From: Stictocephala bisonia
Taxonomy: Eukaryota > Arthropoda > Insecta > Hemiptera > Membracidae
DNA: 64,000 nucleotides
Assembly (NCBI GenBank): GCA_035578905.1
Contig: JAQJVL010000048.1
Location: 836,001-900,000 of the forward strand
Direction: 5' to 3'
The translations under genes and the position numbers were made by a program. Positions 1 through 12,939 of the stretch are shown here, piece after piece. Numbering within the stretch: position 1 is the first letter of the stretch; every line of letters starts with the position of its first letter. The notes under the pieces were generated by a model. It worked only from the letters and a program-made list of their open reading frames with translations. It was not told the DNA's origin and did not search any database.

Positions 1-277
1 TTATAGTAAAAAAATTAGTTCCCCAGCTTCGCCTGCCGTAATGTGCGTGTACTTACACTGTAAACAGTGATATTACTTAAAATAACACGAACACAACAAC
101 TTTTCGTTTATTTTCTTGTAGTTGCCCCACATCTGTTTTGCTGTTTAAGGTAATTTATGCTCTGTCCACCATAGGTCTTTGTCAAATAATTTATAGGTCA
201 TCCTTCATAGTAATTTAAATTGTTGGTTGTGATTATTAATTTCTCCCATATGCGTTAGCATGGAAAAAGTGTAGCCT

Positions 278-860
278 ATTGTAATCGTAAAAATGATATT
301 TTTTATAAGTTGGTCTAAAAATCCATTTTAGGGTCCCCTTAACCAAAAAAAGTGTTAATAAAATGTTTGTCTGTTCATATGTGTGTCTATGCACTTTGTT
401 GGAGACCGAATAAATAGATCGATTTTTATGAAATTGTATGTAAGTGTATTTAACTAATATTTCCAGACTGTTCTTTTCAATGGTTTGAAGTTTTAGTTTT
501 TTTATGGGCAAAAAACATAAATATTGGAATTTTCTCAAAAACTGCTTTAACGATTTTGATTAAATTTTTAGGAGTGATGTGAATTACAATTTAAAATATT
601 TTAGTGAAACCCATGTGTTCCTAACTTAAATAGTTGTTGAGTTATAAGACTTTTTTATGGGAAAAAAAATAAACATCAACAATACCATTATTTCAAGCTT
701 TTTTTAACGAGTTTTCTTAAATGTTCATTAAAGATACAAATCTACATTAAAAATATTTTAGTTACAACCCTACTAAGTTGATGCTGGAGTCCGAAGGCCG
801 GAAGCCACAACTCAAGTTGTTGAAGGTTTTTTACATACAATCTAGCTGTGTAATTAATTG
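278..860. repeat. Dispersed repeat, family A copy 1
   Basis: An AT-rich repeat resembling 1500-2045 and 58043-58475. It begins with a 'taagttggtctaaaaa' block, which is shared with the third copy. It continues through a T-rich part with a phrase like 'ttttttatgggcaaaaaa' and ends in a conserved block holding ACAACTCAAGTTGT, a perfect 6-bp-arm inverted repeat at about 808-821. No coding potential was seen. It is probably a non-autonomous transposable element of unknown class. The similarity was judged by eye. Confidence 0.6.
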
Positions 861-1499
861 AGCAACTGTTTATGAAGATTATTTTCCCGTACTTTTATTT
901 ACATAAAATAAGTGTTTCGTCTGTACATTCCTTAGAAATGCTATCACAGATAAGTTATCTGCAATGCTATTAATTGAACGTATGTTTTTATTTAGGTCTA
1001 TTTTTTACATTCTTTAATTTGAATTCAATTCAAAAATATAATATATTAAACATTAGCAAATGACATTAAGTAAACTTTGAATATTATTATTATATAGTAA
1101 ATATTAAACAAAATATTTTTATTATTATATAGTAAATATTATTGTAATTAATCAATCACATATAAAAAAATATTGTAAATCACTGTCACTTCTAAGGCGT
1201 TGTCAAGGGTTGTATGGTTGGCTACACTATATAGATGAGTCGATCACCTGGCTCATTCGCGTAAGAACGTACCGCCTTTCGCGCAGGTTGTCACAGCAGA
1301 GACGCGACGGATGGGCCGGCGCCACTAAAGCACGGTCGCACATACCCGTTTGGAACGTAGTTTTCTATCTATCATGTCTTACTCGATAGATAATGAAATA
1401 TGATTTATTCTAAACATTCAACAGTGTATTAGTTTTTTCCTAGCAATAACATTTCTTTTCCCTCACGTACGATTTCTGTTTTTACCTTCAGCAACAGAT

Positions 1500-2045
1500 A
1501 TAATCTTTTTATTTATTGAGGGTTCTTTGGTGTCTGTCCAGTTGTGTGTCTGTGTGTGTATGTAAACTTCGCTAGTCACTAAACGGAAGGGTAAATTATT
1601 TTCAAAATTTGATATGTAGGTGCATTTGGCTAACATCTCCGGACAAGTCTTGAATTTTTTTAGAAATTTGAGTTTTTTAATTTCTTTTTGACAAAAATGG
1701 AATTATCTAAGGAAAGGCATTTTTTGAAAAGATTTTTGGCATCTATTTCACATTTTCTGAAAAGATGTGAAATACCATTTAAAATATTTCATTAAAAACT
1801 TCATGTCCCTAAATTTAATAGCTACAGCCTTCTTTTAAAGGATAAAATATTTAAAAAAATCAAAATTTTTAAGCTTTTTTCTTACGATTTTGATTAATTT
1901 TTTTGTAAAGATGCAAATTACAACTACAAATATTTTAGTCACTACCCTACTAAGTTGGGGCTTGAGGCTGAAGGCCAGAAGCCACAACTCAAGTTGTTGA
2001 AGGTTTTTTACACAACATTTGGCTATGTGATTTATTGAACAGCTG
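1500..2045. repeat. Dispersed repeat, family A copy 2
   Basis: A second copy of the family seen at 278-860, in the same orientation and about 1.2 kb away. The best-matching part is the end (about 1940-2020), with the same 'gaagccacaactcaagttg' block. The front part is more diverged and carries a TGTCTGT/TGTGTG-rich stretch. No ORF of note. The segment between the copies (861-1499) is AT-rich except for a GC-richer island at about 1200-1360 that I cannot assign. Confidence 0.55.
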
Positions 2046-3412
2046 TTTTAGAAGATTAATTTTCCTATACTTTTATTTCATTTTAATCTATACAATCATT
2101 ATATGAGTAAATATAATTAATTGAGCGTCTGGTTTTATTGCACAATTTTTAAACAATCTGGCATAACAAAGGGAAAGGGTGAACTTTTGTGCTATTTACC
2201 TGGTACCATTTATTTAATTAGCGCTTCCTTTGCTGTTTGTGACATGATAAAAGGCAAATGCTACAAGGAATTTTTATTACATTAAATTTTTAGGTCTCAC
2301 ACAAGGGCAGACCAATCTGTTTGTAATTATTTTAGAAATGTTATTTCAAATCAAAGATAGGAAAGGGAAACGTCACAATACTTGTATATAAGCAATAATC
2401 GTGGTACACTGCTACTGTAGTATTGTATCTAGTGGTACGGTTAGTCATCACTCCACACCACACAAGAAAAATCGAAATTGCAAATCTAATAATAACCACT
2501 AAATAACCAGTTATATTGTTTTAAATAGCCTCAAATTAACTTTTGTTAAATAACAAACCCCCTTTTACAAACTCGACTCTAAGTATCCTGGTCTAATAGA
2601 GCTGTTCATATTCATTACTGAAACAAATTATTTATTAAAACAAACTTCAAAGCCTTAAGGTTTTAAACCCATTCTGGAAAATCGTAAACATCAGAGAGCA
2701 GCCAATATTTTTTGGCCTATTCCAATCAGGCCATAAGAAAATGTTTTATATATTGTTTAGACATTTGGGTCAGGCCTATGAAATAAAAAATTTTTAAGTA
2801 TACAAAGTTAATGGCCTTGTTTGAAAGTGTATGTTTTTTTAATTATATAATAATAGACGGATGATGTTAAAAGTGTAAATCCCACTTAGGTTTGACTAAA
2901 ATTGTTTTATTTATGTTGAATAGCAGATTTATATTTGTAAATGTTGTATTACAGCTATTTTGGCAACTCGAAATAAATCAAATATTTTATAGGTAGTTTT
3001 ATATTCATGCACACAGTATGAGAAAATGTTGAATTTTGCAACCCTTTAAATTATGTAATATTTTTACATGGGTTTAAATTTTAAAATACATCGAATAGAT
3101 TTGCTTGAGTTACTAAAACTGTAGACTATATTTGCTGGATGTGTCCAAATAATAATAAAATATGACATTTAATGTAAGTCAAAAATAAAATAATTTAAAA
3201 CCATCAATATACAAAAAACATCATCAATACTTAATAATTATTTAAGGTTAGTGTACACTTATGCACAGGTACTGTCAAATAAACCCCTATCAGAAACACG
3301 GAACAGTGACGAATGATGTATCACGATAGAGTAATTAATTAATTGATTTACTTTACAGCTTTCAGATTAGTTTACCAGCGCCATAATTAGTTTCTGAAGC
3401 CTTAGAGATCAA
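2046..3412. other. AT-rich DNA without recognisable gene
   Basis: I see no exon, RNA gene or clear repeat here. It is AT-rich with short homopolymer runs and stops in all frames. Confidence 0.6.
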
Positions 3413-3634
3413 AGTCAATTATCGATGTTAATACCTGTACTGACAACTTGGCCGACAGTTGGTACACCTTGTACAGTTAACACCAGTCAATTATCGATGT
3501 TAATACCTGTACTGACAACTTGGCCGACAGTTGGTACACCTTGTACAGTTAACACCAGTCAATTATCGATGTTAATACCTGTACTGACAACTTGGCCGAC
3601 AGTTGGTACACCTTGTACAGTTAACACCAGTCAA
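3413..3634. repeat. 72-bp tandem repeat, 3 copies
   Basis: Three nearly identical 72-bp units start at 3413, 3485 and 3557, each opening with AGTCAATTATCGATG. The unit length is a multiple of three, so a short frame stays open across it. That is a by-product of the repeat, not evidence of a gene. Confidence 0.95.
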
Positions 3635-3792
3635 TGCAAAACCATACCATTGATTGAGCTCCTTCCCACCTAGCCCCAATGGATCATGCTTGTCCACTGA
3701 CACTACAAAATGAGACTGAGGGTTCTGAAATCCAAATCCACGAATATTATAGATTGACATGATCCCTGGTAATACTCAAATACCCTTAGAAA

Positions 3793-4460
3793 GTTATACG
3801 TGCGACAATTACATGATTTATGGGAGATAAACTGAATTCCTCTCGGCAATTGTACATGGGAAACTAATTTGATTTCTTGGAGGCCAAACTAACATCGTGC
3901 GGAGGTTGTATATGGGAAACTGACATGAGTACCTGGAATCCAACAAAACACTTGAAGGAAATTGTACTGGTAAACTGATATGATTCCATGGAGGTTAACC
4001 TAATATCGTGCAGAGGTTATATATGGAAAACTGACATGACTACTTGGAGGCCAACAAAATACCTGTACGAAATTTTACTGTGAAACTGATGTGATTCCTT
4101 GGAGGCTAACCTAATATCGTTCCAAGGTTGTATGTGTGAAACTGACATGACTACCTGGAAGTCAACAAAATACTTGTAGGAAATTTTACTGTGAAACTGA
4201 TGTGATTCCTTGGAGGCTAACCTAATATCGTTCCAAGGTTGTATGTGTGAAACTGACATGACTACCTGGAAGTCAACAAAATACTTGTAGGAAATTGTAC
4301 TGGGAAACTGATATGATTCCATGGAGGCCAACCTACCATCGTTCGGAGGTTATACATGGGACACTAACATGACTACTTGGAGGCCAAAAAAATACCTGTA
4401 CGAAATTTTACTGTGAAACTGACATGACTACTTGGAGGCCGACCTACTACCCATCGGATA
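3793..4460. repeat. 111-bp tandem repeat built of two ~55-bp halves, ~6 copies
   Basis: Units are phased at 3904, 4015, 4126, 4237 and 4348, exactly 111 bp apart, with a more diverged copy before them. Each unit holds two related halves with 'gaaactgacatgactac' or 'gaaactgatatgattcc' followed by 'tggaggccaac', so this is a dimeric higher-order repeat. The copies starting at 4126 and 4237 are almost identical, which suggests recent duplication. Confidence 0.9.
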
Positions 4461-4599
4461 ATGCTAACTGGATAATCAAGCAAGGTAATTGGAATTAGTA
4501 TTTTGATTTATTTTTCTTATACCACTGATTATGTGACATTATCAAATCTTGGGTCATATATAAACAGTTTTATTATTTCGGTGACATTATAGTAATTAT

Positions 4600-4911
4600 T
4601 GTCAGTTTATAGCCATTTGGTTATAACGATAGAGAGTGTATCCTAGTAGGTCCACATAAGCTGAGGGTACATGAGACTTAAGCCACAATTCGAAAATAAG
4701 AATAAGTCGCAAAATGGAGTTCTAAACAGTGACTCCTCTCATCTATATGACAACGTACAGACTGTGCATTAATATGAGCTATCTTGAAGAATCGGCGATA
4801 GGGTGATAAGGAATGATAAAGAACTTTCTCAGTGGAGACGTCGGGCCTGAGCGCGGCGGGGCCTTGAAAACCCTGCACCAAAGAAAAGTCCGACGGACCA
4901 CGGCATGTCAC
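4600..4911 (-). pseudogene. Non-LTR retrotransposon endonuclease remnant (ORF2 N-terminus)
   Basis: Read on the minus strand, about 78 codons (4911 to 4678) contain FKIAHINAQSVRCHIDE. This is close to the opening of the endonuclease/exonuclease/phosphatase domain in ORF2 of insect non-LTR retrotransposons, which nicks target DNA. The frame then stops. A neighbouring frame carries on with a plausible continuation, including SAYVDLLGYTLYRY, to about 4600. The piece is therefore frameshifted and truncated: only the first ~100 residues of a domain of about 220 are left, and no reverse transcriptase follows. The family call rests on motif resemblance by eye. The start is not a true gene start. Confidence 0.6.
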
Positions 4912-5032
4912 AGAAAGACGGCGAGAAAAAGCAGGGCTTCACAAACACACACATACATTCAGTCAAAGGCTTATTTATTAAAAATGAATACATAACATTC
5001 AACTTATGAAAATTAATGTACACGCAGAGCAT

Positions 5033-5600
5033 TGTATCTTGGCACGCTTAAATACAGTTTCCTGTAATCCTGAGTGATATTTAGTTACACTATTTATAAA
5101 AAATAAGAGAAATTAAACAAAAAAATCATACATAAATACATGATCCTATATTACTATATAACTGCTATTAGTAAACCAGTATAATATAACAATCACAAAA
5201 TAAACTTGTAATAATAATTTAAGTACGTGCTGTGCTGAAATAATGCATTAAACCTCACGATAACAAATTACAAACATTTTATTTTATATATAATATATAC
5301 ACATGCACATACACAACTCATATTGCCTACTAGTTATATATTTTGAAAAAATAAAAAGTAAAAAGTTAATAAACTAAAAAAAAAAAAAATTAAATAACTA
5401 AAAAAATCAATTGAAATTAATCTCAGTTTTCAAAATGACCATAGACAATATATAAAACAGACAAATAAATTGTTGATAAAATATAGATATATAAAATACA
5501 ATTTAAGTAACAATCAAAGAAAACTAAACTAAAATATTTACTACATATGTAGTAAATAAAAAGTTTAATTAATTTTACAAACTAAAACGAGAAAACTCGT
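5033..5600. other. AT-rich DNA without recognisable gene
   Basis: Very AT-rich, with poly-A runs near 5376. I see no exon or repeat. Confidence 0.5.
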
Positions 5601-6118
5601 TATCTTTTCTTCACTGAGGAGACAACCCGCCGTTGACTGTAGCTGACAGACTTCACCAAGATGACATTATCTTCACAATATTTGACAGCACACAACATAA
5701 ATTATGGCCATTATGCGAGTTTTTGTTAGGTAAGCATCATTAATGGCCTATTGGAATTTCCATGATAGTAATTAGTTACAGTACATTAAACCAAATACTA
5801 CGCCATTGTTACCAAATGCAAAATCAATCAGTTATTAATTAATTGTCTTCCAACTTAGTGGTTCATTGCAGAAATAAATTAATATTTAAATATGGAATAG
5901 AATACAATAATGGACAGTCATCATATGATGGGTTGTAAGCCAACATATTAATATGACTGGCAAATATAATTTTGAAAATAATGAAATATAACACGAAAAG
6001 GGAATCTTTCATCACAAAGCGCCGGGGGAAGGTGGTGTTGTTACCCTCCATAGCAGCCTTTCAGCCGACATACTTCACTGGTAGCTGGGTTTAAACATCT
6101 TTCACCAATGTCAGACAC

Positions 6119-6126
6119 CTTATATA
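6119..6126 (-). promoter_or_regulatory. Possible TATA box, minus strand
   Basis: The minus strand reads TATATAAG. About 70 bases downstream is an ATG (6051) opening 62 codons with a hydrophobic segment after MKDSLFVLYFIIF, like a signal or membrane anchor. No splice donor or homologue was confirmed. TATA-like words are common in AT-rich DNA, so this is weak. Confidence 0.15.
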
Positions 6127-6442
6127 ATGACTACTGGTCTGGTCAACATTTGTTGGCAACATCAACTGACTTGTTACAATTACTTAACTATTCTCTTTTA
6201 ATCTATTTCTAATTTACTAAAACAAAAACAAGCCATATCTACAATTAAGCACATTTTGCTTGCCAACCATAATATATTGTACAGTTTCTGTTGACGAAAA
6301 ACATTGCAAATAAATAAAGTTAAGCTTGTGAATGTAAATTTATCTAAACATATGTCAAGCATTGTTTATTTACATTCATCTGTAGGTAGCGTGTAAATAC
6401 ATTCCATTACTGCGCAATACAGTGTCAAACACAATAAACACG

Positions 6443-6803
6443 TTAACCAGCGGAATTATTGATACAGTCCACACAATACAATATTGAATCTATTATGGCA
6501 TCGCACACTATTGTTTTATTCCTGATAACTACATTAGTCAACCTACGTCCATTCCAGTTTGCCCATAACTCATTTGTACAACAATCATTTACATATAAAC
6601 TATCAGGAGGCATATCTAAATATAACGGTTTTTTTCTTTGAAGAGCTATGGGTATGTTTTGGGTAGGCCTTGAACTGTAAGTGCTAGTCTTGCTAGGTAC
6701 AAGATACGAGTCTTGCTCGTACAACATTTTCGTGCACTGATTTACAGTAAACCGTATTGATTCTGGTGTAAGCCTAATGATATTGACATTTTTACCATCA
6801 CAT
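6443..6803 (-). CDS. Candidate terminal exon of an unidentified host gene
   Basis: On the minus strand a good splice acceptor (TTTGTTACAG, ending at 6804) opens onto about 119 codons free of stops, ending in TAA at 6443. A possible poly(A) signal (AATAAA on the minus strand, about 6366-6371) lies some 75 bases past the stop. The peptide is not low-complexity and has seven cysteines, including NDCC near the middle and YCVDC near the C-terminus, plus NIIRLTPESIRFTVNQC near the start, which suggests an extracellular or disulphide-rich domain. I do not recognise the family. The reading extends upstream of the acceptor to an ATG at 6829, but the acceptor makes an internal start more likely. I did not find the preceding exon, which would lie at higher coordinates. 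It could also be a chance open frame. Confidence 0.35.
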
Positions 6804-6849
6804 CTGTAACAAACATAACCTAAATTCACACAATACCAAAGAGATATGA

Positions 6850-9778
6850 GCGTTTATGAGTATTAAATTAAACCAAACAAACAAAATAAATAAATAAATA
6901 AAACAACAAACACTAAATACAGAATGTTGTAGTTAATTAAGTAACACAGGAGCACTGTGAAGCATGTTATTCTTTCATATTAGGATTGGCACTTTCAAAC
7001 TCAGTGTAGAACACTGACATTAATTAATTAAGAATTAGTTGTTATGTATTAGCTATTATATCATTACATTAAAAAAACCAAGACAAATTTTACATAATTG
7101 AAAAATAAAAAGTGAATGTTTTTATCTAAAATTGAATGAAAATTATTCAATTTTCTACTCTGTTTTAAAGCTTATATCTTATTATAAACCCATAACGAAA
7201 CGTGCAAATTTTGAGATTTTTAAAAGTGTAACTAAGATTAAAATCATGAAATTATTTTTATTTGATAAGTTAATATCAAATAACATTTTTATCACGGTAG
7301 AACTTATTTTGCTAGGGCCAGTGATAAATATATTTGAAAGCAGTAATATTTTTGTATAGCTGAAGAACGTTCTTTATAAAGAATACATATCTTGATCAAC
7401 ATGTAAACGTAAAAAAATCAAGAATAATAATTGTTCTTGAATAACTAAAGTCTTTTGTGTTTTAAAATTTTCGCTTTTTAGGTAACACAGCTCTTTTGAT
7501 TAATTCTATTTAGAGGTCATAATAACCCAAAAAATAAGGCATTCTATAAGGGTATTGTATAAAAGGGTTTATAGTGTATAAAACACAGTAATTTAGGCTG
7601 TATTAAATTGTATGGTCTTAGAAATTAAATATCATATACATATATAAAATTCGTGAAAGGAATATAACAATTATTTACGAGAGTAGGTGAAAGGTACTCT
7701 TGCAAACAAAGACTTTAGAATTTATTTAGGTGACACAATATGTTACTATTTGGAGGACTGCTTCAATATGTCTCAAGATTAAACCTCCAGGCGTTGAGGG
7801 AGATTCTGACATCACAGTAGCTGATAGGAATACATATCACCATCTTTATGTGTATAACAAATATCTCGGAACATTACATTGTTTTAAACTTCATTAATTT
7901 AATGGCTTTAAGCTGCACTGCACTGTATAACATTCAATCAACATCATGTGCTACCAAATGGTAAATGTTAAGTCTTTGTGTGTTCTCACTATTGAATAGT
8001 TGTTTTGTCGCCAATTAACTTCAGCATAATGCAACTAACTTTAATTAGCAAACATTTAAGATGTCGAATATTACCACCATATTTTAGTGGTGTAATACTA
8101 AGAGAAACAGTATTTAAAATAAATCATTGTTAACTCACTTAGTAATTAACAAAAATATTAATGACTTCAATCGTTTACAATTTAAACAATAGGAAAGAAA
8201 GAGTTATATTTTATTTAACGATAGAATCTATTCATTGAAGTCTTATGATTAAATTTGTTATTTATGCTTAAAATAAGTTAAATAAAGTAGAATGAGGTCT
8301 GTTAGAATATTAGAAGGCTGTATAGTTAAAAAAATATAGACTTCGTTTTAAAGAACCAAGAATTACATTTGTTTTTGAATAAAAACAATACATAGACTTA
8401 TTTTTACTTAAATAATCTGTTTAAGAAAGTGAAATTATTCCTAACAAACATATTTTATTCAATTAACATTAAACAAATTATTTGTTTATGTAACTACTTA
8501 GATTGGTGAAAGGCAAATTTGTCTTCTGAAATTTTTTAAAGAATTGAGATAAGTCAATAGAGGGACTATTAAGTAACTGATGTATTAATGACTAGATTCT
8601 TTAAACAAATGTTTAGGCTCTACTTTATTATTCGAGTGCATAACGTCTTAGGAATTATCAAAACAAATTTTCATAAATTAAAGTAAAATACAGTACATTT
8701 AAAAACAAATTACACTGCCTTCAATGAAAAACGAATTGACAAATTAACGTGTAAATACTTCTATGAAAAACAAAAGTCTTGTGACAATGATAAAATATGA
8801 AAAAAACAAAAAATAATAATAAAAAAGTACATTGATACAATCATGATTAGGTTATAAAGTACTCCTTGAAAGTTTCCCATATTAATTTTAATTTAAATCT
8901 TTTTTGTCTTTTATTGGATTACGTACAATCAATAGAAATAAAGTATAAGCTGAACGTTAGTAAATATACAGATAATTTAGTTTAGAACATTAAGTAGCAA
9001 TAAATAAAGATGAACATTTCGATCTGTTCTAAAGAAAAAACTCAGTATTGAAACTGTCAATAGCTCATTAGTTGATGGGAGTATTTTGACGGTTACCTTT
9101 GATGATGTTATTGCTAAAGTTTTAACTCGTTATAGGCACCTATCTCACCAAAAAGGATATCAAGGAACTCTTTGAAAACAGTTCTTTATTTCTTGATGGG
9201 CTTTGAAAGGACAGTGATTAATTTGTTATTTTTAAGTTTTATTTTAATATGTGTATTCTATTTAACATATTTGATGCATATGACTTATATGCTCTTTTGC
9301 TGATATGTTTCAAACAGAGATATAATTCGATCATTTTTTAAAAAGGGACTCTCAGTCTTACATTTACTCCAACCATCTTACAACTGGCCAATAACACGGG
9401 CTAGTTGTTCAACTGGCCCAACCCTTTAGAAATTGGTAAACATGCATTTGTCAGTTTAGTCACACTTTCAAGAATCATACGCTGCTATCAATATTCCACG
9501 AAACCTGTCATAATCTTTACAGAAACGCTCAATCATAACATTATATTATGATAGTATAACTGAGTGTGTTGGTATAATTAAATCGTTACATTTAGATCTT
9601 ATATCTCGTATAGGTCCACAATTATTCTCGAATCTAGTTTTAGTTATGGAATTTAGAACGCAATAGCAATAATGTCATTTTAGTTAGCCTCTTGTGGTAA
9701 TGTCTTCCCTGTTCCACTGGTTACCGGTTACCGGACCCAGTTCACAAAGCAAAAGTAGTACGTTGCCATTTAAGCTGT
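6850..9778. other. AT-rich DNA without recognisable gene
   Basis: About 2.9 kb of AT-rich DNA with an (AAAT)n tract near 6884-6900. It has stops in every frame, and I see no exon, RNA gene or long repeat. Confidence 0.5.
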
Positions 9779-10200
9779 GAATTGTTAAGGTTGTAATCAA
9801 TATAATTGTATAATGTATCCGAATACGTCAAATAAAGATACAATTTTACTAAGTGCACTTAGAAGACGGCATTAAACATATGATATTTACAAAAATGATT
9901 GTTATAATGAACAAAGAACTCTAGGAGTACTAAGAATTAGCTAGTGACTATAGACATTCCAGTTTGTATCAAAGCTTAAATGAAAGAGCCTGCAATTATT
10001 GAGGTTGTAGTCAGTATAATTCTATAATATCTGTGTATGGTTCCAATAAACATACAATGCTACTTAGAGGGCATTAGCCAACGCACATTAAAATAATGAT
10101 TGTTATAATAATCAAAGAACTCTCGGAGTACAGAGACTTGGTAGTGATGAATAACTATGGACAAATTCAAGTTTGTATCATAGCTTATATGAGAGAGCCA
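9779..10200. repeat. Tandem duplication of ~210 bp
   Basis: Copy 1 runs from about 9779 to 9990 and copy 2 from about 9991 to 10200. Shared blocks include 'aggttgta..tca.tataatt', 'atgattgttataat', 'caaagaactct.ggagtac' and 'agtttgtatca.agctta', in the same order. Identity is roughly 75-80% by eye, so the duplication is old. No coding content. Confidence 0.75.
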
Positions 10201-11940
10201 GCAATTATAATATTTGAACATTGTCCTGTTACAAAGTCTGTACTCATCCGATATCTATATTAGGTCTTGTATTGTTATATTTTATAGAAAAGAAAATTGT
10301 TGTAAGTTATCTCGCGTATGTTCCATTGTAAATATATACTGTGATAACTGATAGTTTATAAGTAAATATTAATATTTAATTTTTAACTATTAAGATCAAT
10401 ATATTATCGAAACTGATGGAGGCAAACATCTCTGGCTTTGATGACAAAGTTTAGTGTTGACGCATTTATCATGAATATATAAAATCATTTTTATAATTAT
10501 AGAAACATTTTTGAAATTAGATTCCTCTACTAGCAGTACTGACAAAATATAAAATTCTATAAAGAGATGACTCCCATTATTTAGGTGACTGTTGTAGATG
10601 ACAAACCAGGTACCTCCTCCTCCCCACTTCCCCCACGGCTGATTGCCACATTATGATATTGATAAGGACACACCGTCACTATCACTGAGCCGTATTACCT
10701 TCACTCCATTGAACTGAGCAGATAGCTCCCAAGCTCTCTCATACCTATAATCTTCTCTGTACATATTCACTTGGTTCTTTTATTAATTTATTTTGCAGCA
10801 AGTAATTCATGTAATTTAGATATACATGTACTGTATTTGAAAAAGTACCGTGTCATGATCTTGTATACTAAATATTAGTGTTAGGAATATTCTTTTAGAA
10901 TTTATAAAGATTAAAAACTCGAACTGTTGTTTATTACGTAATTAAATTTATTAATAATTAGATATTAAAATTAAGTGCATTTTTACAAAACACGGCTATT
11001 TTCCGTTAATTAACTACCATAACCATAACTTAAGTTAACCTAGCATGGCCAACCCTAACCTAAACTAACATAACTAAACCTAACCAAAGTTGTGATAGTG
11101 AACTAACGTAAAAGGTCCCAAAACACTTTTGATGCATAATGCATAAGTACACGAGAGTATTTACGATCTGGTGAGTTTATTTCTGTAGGTAACACTTACA
11201 GTCTTCAAAAACCGGTAGTAAAGAAGGAATAGTAGATTACTTGAATATATCTTAAAATAACAGCTAACATTTAAATACAAATTTTACATCTTAATTTGTA
11301 GGCTCAAGCGGCCGGTGTCATTTCTAAAAGCTCAGTCTCCGAGATACCACTGAGTAAGCCACATTAAAGCATGGGTGAAACGCTTGGTGATTAAAAATTG
11401 ATGTCTTTATCAAATGTTTTGAAATATACATGTGCCGGTATACTTAGAATCTTTCGATTTGCTTGTTTGCATTGCATCTCTAAAATAACACCAGCATTTA
11501 AAGCCGTGTGCTCCTCTGTGTACGTAGAGTCAACTGAGTTTAAAGGCTATTTATAAACATTAAAGGTACCCTTTATGGATTACGTCAGATCTGGTTCTGA
11601 TATTTTATTCAAAAACACGTTTAAGGACTCAACTCTTTGTCAGTTCCATTGGTCCCAGCTAATACAACCCTCTCTAAACATTGTTTTTCTGAATGACTGT
11701 TGAAATGGTTGGTGATATGTAGTTAAAGTATGCAACACTGAAACAAAATGAATAATTTTATAGGAATTTATTGTTTAAAAAAAAATCAGTCTTATTAATA
11801 ATCTAAATAGAACAACAATAATCTAAAACGCATGCTTTGATTTGGTAAATGTATTAAATCTGGTCCTATATTATCAATGGAAATAAAAAAAGTATAACTG
11901 AGGTTGTTTTTACTATCTTAACTATTATATTGAAACCATT
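10201..11940. other. AT-rich DNA with an AACCTAACC-type tract
   Basis: No gene seen. At about 11015-11095 there is a run of degenerate AACCTAAC/ACCATAACC words, the reverse complement of the GGTTAGGTTA tract at 58855-58970. Such tracts are widespread in insect genomes. Confidence 0.5.
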
Positions 11941-11948
11941 AGATGTCG

Positions 11949-12204
11949 TTTTTTTTTTTTTTTTTTTTTTTTCTTAAGGAGAGGCCAACTTCCTTCTTTT
12001 ACCTTACTCTGCCCATTCCTCATAGACTATTGATCTGTGCGAGGAACTTAATCAGAGTAAGGGGGCGAACCAGTAAAGTAGAGGGTGAATATTACTGAGA
12101 AATCTTCCGGTCTAGGCTGGATTTGAACCAGCGCTATCCCTCCTGGATTTGAACCCAAGCTCAAAGTCCTGACGCCTTAGACCACTCGGCCACCGGCTCG
12201 CCCA
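11949..12204 (-). mobile_element. tRNA-derived SINE with a second B box
   Basis: Read on the minus strand, the element begins near 12204 with a tRNA-like head: A box GTGGCCGAGTGGTCTAAGGC and B box GGTTCAAATCC. The A box resembles class II (Leu/Ser) tRNAs. About 25 bases later a second B-box-like GGTTCAAATCC occurs, as if the T arm had been duplicated. A tRNA-unrelated body follows, then a poly(A) tail, seen as a run of about 24 T on the plus strand (11949-11972). These are the RNA polymerase III promoter and tail expected of a SINE, which is mobilised by a LINE in trans. I found no clear target-site duplication. Confidence 0.85.
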
Positions 12205-12360
12205 AACAACAAAGTAGATAACAAGGTCATAAAGACGATGCAGGATCTGCACTATGTTCTTTATTATTTGTTGCACTCATATGTCTTATAATCAAATGTC
12301 ATTTAGAAGAATCATTTATAGTAAAAAATATTTATATATAAAAGGTATATAAAAGTACTT

Positions 12361-12930
12361 TACTTACTGTACCCCACAAAACGTATTAGTCACATGCAAT
12401 ACGGTACTTACTGAACCCCACAAAACGTATTAGTCACATGCAATACGGTACTTACTGAACCCCACAAAACGTATTAGTCACATGCAATACGGTACTTACT
12501 GAACCCCACAAAACGTATTAGTCACATGCAATACGGTACTTACTGAACCCCACAAAACGTATTAGTCACATGCAATACGGTACTTACTGAACCCCACAAA
12601 ACGTATTAGTCACATGCAATACGGTACTTACTGAACCCCACAAAACGTATTAGTCACATGCAATACGGTACTTACTGAACCCCACAAAACGTATTAGTCA
12701 CATGCAATACGGTACTTACTGAACCCCACAAAACGTATTAGTCACATGCAATACGGTACTTACTGAACCCCACAAAACGTATTAGTCACATGCAATACGG
12801 TACTTACTGAACCCCACAAAACGTATTAGTCACATGCAATACGGTACTTACTGAACCACACAAAACGTATTAGTCACATGCAATACGGTACTTACTGAAC
12901 CCCACAAAACGTATTAGTCACATGCAATAC
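12361..12930. repeat. 44-bp minisatellite, 13 copies
   Basis: Exact 44-bp period with almost no variation between copies. The first unit has TGTACC where the others have TGAACC, and one late unit has ACCACAC. Such homogeneity points to recent expansion. The unit includes TACTTACTGAACCCCAC. Confidence 0.97.
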
Positions 12931-12939
12931 TTACTTTTA

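Noticed and set aside
3425..3673. 82-codon frame of a repeated peptide
   Set aside because: It is a by-product of the 72-bp tandem repeat.
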